From Paraphysomonas bandaiensis (taxonomy: Eukaryota > Chrysophyceae), in NCBI GenBank assembly GCA_965644295.1, contig CBFFRP010000614.1, positions 1 through 22,000 of the forward strand: DNA of 22,000 nt, read 5' to 3'. A program made the translations under genes and the position numbers. A model generated the notes under the pieces. That model had not been told where the DNA came from, searched no databases, and was given only the letters and a program-made list of their open reading frames with translations. This document shows positions 19,057 through 22,000 of the stretch, piece after piece (position 1 is the first letter of the stretch; every line of letters begins with the position of its first letter).

Positions 19057-22000
19057 ATGTCCATTGTTAACATGGTAGCGAGTGGTAGCACTGAAGAGAC
19101 GAAGGAGGACAACAAGGTGCTGAAGTTCGACAAGTATCAGGCGGAGGCGTCTGCTCAAAAAATAAGGATTCATCTGATGAAGAAAAATCGGAACCATCTG
19201 GGGTTAGAGCCGAAACCTGCTGGAGGAGGCAGAGCACGAGAATTATGGCATGAGCGAAATGACACGTGTGTTGCAACGATTTGGGAGGCTTGTGAACATG
19301 ACGCTGATGTATTGGAGGTTGCCAATCAATACATGGAGGCGAAGGCGTTACTTCCAGATGATGATCCCAATAAGGAAGTTTTGTCCAATGAAATGCTTCA
19401 GACGCTGGTGGATAGGTTTAGGGGGGAGTTGGGAAATGTACTCGAGAAGACTACAGCGGAATACCATAGCTTTAAAATTAGAGTCAATGAAAAGGTCGCT
19501 ATTGGTATTGATAGGTTGAATGGGATAATTCAGAAATTGACTAAGTTGGGACAGCCGCCAACCGAGGAGAGCAAGCTCGCAAAGATCAAAAAGTCCATAC
19601 ATACTCCAGAGCTGAAGGAGTTGTGGTTAGCTATTGCAATGCTGCCTAAAGCAACGACCACGTATCAGATAGTTAAAGACGCGTGCGAAGAATTTGATGA
19701 GGCTAAACGACAACTGGAGGAGTTCGAAATTGACAAACAAGGAGAACAGGTCAATATGCTCGGACCACAAGGAGGTGTGGAGAATGTCAAATGCTCATTC
19801 TGTATGAAAAAAGGGCATACTGCAAGTGTGTGTCGTGTCAAACACAAAAATAAAATTTTCCAGAAGTTCAAGCGAAATGGGAAGGCTAAAGCAAAGAATA
19901 TGAGGAAAGGAGCGCAACAAGTGGGTTCAGAAGCATATACAGGGTGTTTTCATTGTGGTAGCAAAGAACACAAGGCTGCTGAGTGTAAAAGAGGGAACAA
20001 GAGGAAGATCGATAGAAAATATGAGAAAAAAGGCTCCAAGAAGGTTAAGAAGAGTTCATCAGTGGGGTGGTCCAAATATGTAGATGATGACGTTTCATCT
20101 GGAGAGGAGACCAACATGATAGATGGTGAAGTACTTCTGACTGAAACTGGAGATGAACGAGTGTACCTGGATAGTTGTGCTGGAAAGCAGTTGTTTATCG
20201 TCAAGGATGATAGAGTGCTGGAGAAGTATGTAGAAGAGCCGGGAGTAATATCACTGACCAAAAAGGGATCGGCGATGGAGACCCAAGGAGTGGGAAGTTT
20301 TCAGCAGTGGCACGGCATCAAAGTATGTAACGATGCAGTGAAGAATATTGTCTCTGGAGGTATGCTGCGGGCTATGGGGTATGGACTCGAATTACTGAGA
20401 GTACCAAAAATCGTAGAATTGAACACTGGCAGAGAGGTGTTGGTTGGAAATTACGATGAGCATGGAGGAATGCCATGGGTGGCATTGCATGATGTGTTAA
20501 ATTTACCTTGCATATCGTCCTGCCATTATGTAATGGGGGGGGGAAGCAGTGAAGTGATGCTGTCCGATACAGTTCAGCAGGACCCCCTCGATTTACTGCA
20601 CGAAAGGGCCGGTCATGTTGCTAAGGGAAAACTACTGGAGGCTCATAGACATATGCTGATCAAGGGAACAGGGCTACAGCGACATCATTTATCTAAGACT
20701 ACCAAAAAGAAGTGTGAGACCAGTTTGTGCAAGTGGTGTGCTAAGGCGAAGATCACTAGACATGCATTTCGAGGACAAAGTGACCAGAATGTAGAGATGA
20801 AGGCGACAGCATTCCTGGAGCGTATTACAGTGGATATTTCGGTTTATATGAATTGTCCATCTGTGGAGGGGTATAAGTACGCACTTGTATTTGTAGATAC
20901 GGCTACGAAAGAATTCTGGGAATACGGTCTACGAACGAGAACTGGGGATGAAGTGTTAAAATGCGTGAAGCATCTCTGTGAAGTCAGGCTACCAAAATAC
21001 CCAGGGTGGAACAGGATACAGCAGTACCATGCTGATGGTGGACCAGAGTTGATGGACAGGCGAATCAAAGAATACTTGTTACAAAAATTTGGAACCACAT
21101 TCTCCTACACTACTAGGGAGACACCAGAATTAAACGGTGTTTCAGAACGGAAATTCAGGACACTAGGAGAAATGACATTATCGCTTTTATTGTCATCGGG
21201 TATGCCAAAAGCGGAGTGGTGGAAAGCCTTTATACATGCATGCTGGGTTCTTAGAAGATTACCCACAAAGACCTATAGAGGGTGGATGTCACCCTACGAG
21301 TGTGTTCCTGGAGGAACGGTGCCAGATTTTTCTTGGTTACGGAAATGGGGGTGCAAGGCGTACGTTCTCATCCCGAAGGCAGATCGCAGGAAAGACTGGG
21401 AAGAAAAGGCACAGACTGGATACTTTGTAGGGTTCCCAGAGGAGCAAATGGGATACCAAGTATTGATTGGAGATACTATAGTTACGTCTGTGCATGTTTT
21501 ATTCGATGAATCTGTGCCTGAGAGATCGGCGGATTATTATCGAGAAATGGACGAGGCCATGGTTGCTGTGGATCCTCAGGAACGAAATATTAGAGACTTC
21601 GATTACTTAATCGGAAAGACCCATGAAGATGGCGGCCACCTATACAAGACCACACGAATATTGGTTCGAAAAGGTTTAATTGTAGGGTATAGATCCCTAT
21701 TGTCTGGTGGTGCGGAGCAAGTGGAAGATAAGACTCCTATTCACATCGCCGATATAAAGCGGATGAGTGAAGACCTTGCAACAAGAGCATCTGCAAGTTC
21801 TGGATCTCGTGACGACGGGACCAGCGGACATTTATCACAGCAGTTGACTGGGACGGTTCCATCCCCTTCTGACTTCGTAAGTGCTCCGGGAGAGGAAGCT
21901 CCATCAGATCGCTCATCAAGGGGCAGGCGTGCAAGGGCTCCAAGGGTGGTGACGAATGTGTCAGTTTTGGGTGAGATGCATTTATTGTCGTCATGTGTCG
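19057..22000 (+). CDS. Ty1/copia gag-pol polyprotein (partial, 3' end outside window)
   Basis: 981 complete codons are open to the window edge. Residues about 20-235 are a copia-type gag (UBN2-like) with a lysine- and glutamate-rich helical region. Two CCHC zinc knuckles follow at Cys246/Cys249/His254/Cys259 and Cys297/Cys300/His305/Cys310, separated by a basic linker. The aspartic protease motif is LDSCAG (Asp372), not the common DSGA/DTGA. A GAG-pre-integrase zinc site uses His515 and His520 with Cys558 and Cys561. The integrase core shows Asp593 (ITVDIS), Asp660 (HADGG) and Glu697 in the TPELNGVSER block, so the DDE triad is intact. The last residues form a Ser/Arg/Pro-rich linker of the type that precedes reverse transcriptase. 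Gag and pol are in one frame without a frameshift, as in many copia elements. The start is the ATG at 19057, 44 bases after the candidate LTR. Confidence 0.95.
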   Translation, partial: MSIVNMVASGSTEETKEDNKVLKFDKYQAEASAQKIRIHLMKKNRNHLGLEPKPAGGGRARELWHERNDTCVATIWEACEHDADVLEVANQYMEAKALLPDDDPNKEVLSNEMLQTLVDRFRGELGNVLEKTTAEYHSFKIRVNEKVAIGIDRLNGIIQKLTKLGQPPTEESKLAKIKKSIHTPELKELWLAIAMLPKATTTYQIVKDACEEFDEAKRQLEEFEIDKQGEQVNMLGPQGGVENVKCSFCMKKGHTASVCRVKHKNKIFQKFKRNGKAKAKNMRKGAQQVGSEAYTGCFHCGSKEHKAAECKRGNKRKIDRKYEKKGSKKVKKSSSVGWSKYVDDDVSSGEETNMIDGEVLLTETGDERVYLDSCAGKQLFIVKDDRVLEKYVEEPGVISLTKKGSAMETQGVGSFQQWHGIKVCNDAVKNIVSGGMLRAMGYGLELLRVPKIVELNTGREVLVGNYDEHGGMPWVALHDVLNLPCISSCHYVMGGGSSEVMLSDTVQQDPLDLLHERAGHVAKGKLLEAHRHMLIKGTGLQRHHLSKTTKKKCETSLCKWCAKAKITRHAFRGQSDQNVEMKATAFLERITVDISVYMNCPSVEGYKYALVFVDTATKEFWEYGLRTRTGDEVLKCVKHLCEVRLPKYPGWNRIQQYHADGGPELMDRRIKEYLLQKFGTTFSYTTRETPELNGVSERKFRTLGEMTLSLLLSSGMPKAEWWKAFIHACWVLRRLPTKTYRGWMSPYECVPGGTVPDFSWLRKWGCKAYVLIPKADRRKDWEEKAQTGYFVGFPEEQMGYQVLIGDTIVTSVHVLFDESVPERSADYYREMDEAMVAVDPQERNIRDFDYLIGKTHEDGGHLYKTTRILVRKGLIVGYRSLLSGGAEQVEDKTPIHIADIKRMSEDLATRASASSGSRDDGTSGHLSQQLTGTVPSPSDFVSAPGEEAPSDRSSRGRRARAPRVVTNVSVLGEMHLLSSCV

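Larger units (their letters stand above)
18908..22000 (+). mobile_element. Ty1/copia LTR retrotransposon, 5' part
   Basis: A single uninterrupted reading frame encodes gag, CCHC knuckles, protease and integrase in the Ty1/copia order (integrase before reverse transcriptase). The element runs off the right edge, with reverse transcriptase and RNase H expected beyond it. The lack of stops or frameshifts over 2.9 kb suggests a recent, possibly active copy, in contrast with the decayed block at 1-4400. Confidence 0.93.

Noticed and set aside
19250-19602. Small frames inside the copia region on both strands
   Set aside because: All are shadows of the continuous gag-pol frame that begins at 19057 and has no stop within the window.

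Overview
The window is nuclear DNA from a ciliated or flagellated eukaryote. Spliceosomal GT-AG introns of 51-154 nt interrupt three conserved genes, and one of these encodes a radial-spoke protein, so the organism builds motile 9+2 cilia. The style (compact genes, short introns, Ty1/copia elements, the RSPH9 and Aha1-like sequences) looks like a protist, perhaps a stramenopile or alveolate. That placement is an impression from protein style, not something the sequence proves.

Layout. (1) 1-4400 is GC-richer and G/T-skewed on the + strand. It holds no intact gene but carries decayed minus-strand coding sequence, including a frameshifted SET methyltransferase domain at about 1590-1945 and gag-like fragments of unknown family upstream of it. 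(2) 4400-5343 holds 42-bp and 52-bp tandem repeats. (3) 5344-7412 is AT-rich with dispersed and tandemly duplicated repeats. (4) 7413-9908 is a gene island with two divergent multi-exon genes. On the minus strand is a membrane-anchored, possibly mitochondrial protein with an Aha1-type Hsp90-activator N domain. On the plus strand is RSPH9 (276 aa, four exons). Their start codons are only about 20-95 bp apart. (5) 9909-13264 is again repeat-rich and contains copies of the repeats in block 3. (6) 13265-18311 is a second divergent pair: a USP47-like deubiquitinase (minus, two exons, 1097 aa) and a 3-beta-hydroxysteroid dehydrogenase/NSDHL-like membrane enzyme (plus). A 15-bp minisatellite lies between them. 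(7) 18312-18907 is very AT-rich. (8) 18908-22000 is the 5' part of an apparently intact Ty1/copia retrotransposon (gag, two CCHC knuckles, protease, integrase). It runs off the right edge before reverse transcriptase.

The genes do not form one pathway. They represent cilia (RSPH9), Hsp90 co-chaperone function (Aha1 domain), ubiquitin removal (USP47-like) and sterol or steroid metabolism (3beta-HSD family), sitting between retroelement-derived blocks. The most unusual item is the Aha1 N domain behind a probable mitochondrial presequence and a transmembrane segment. I saw no rRNA, tRNA or CRISPR array.
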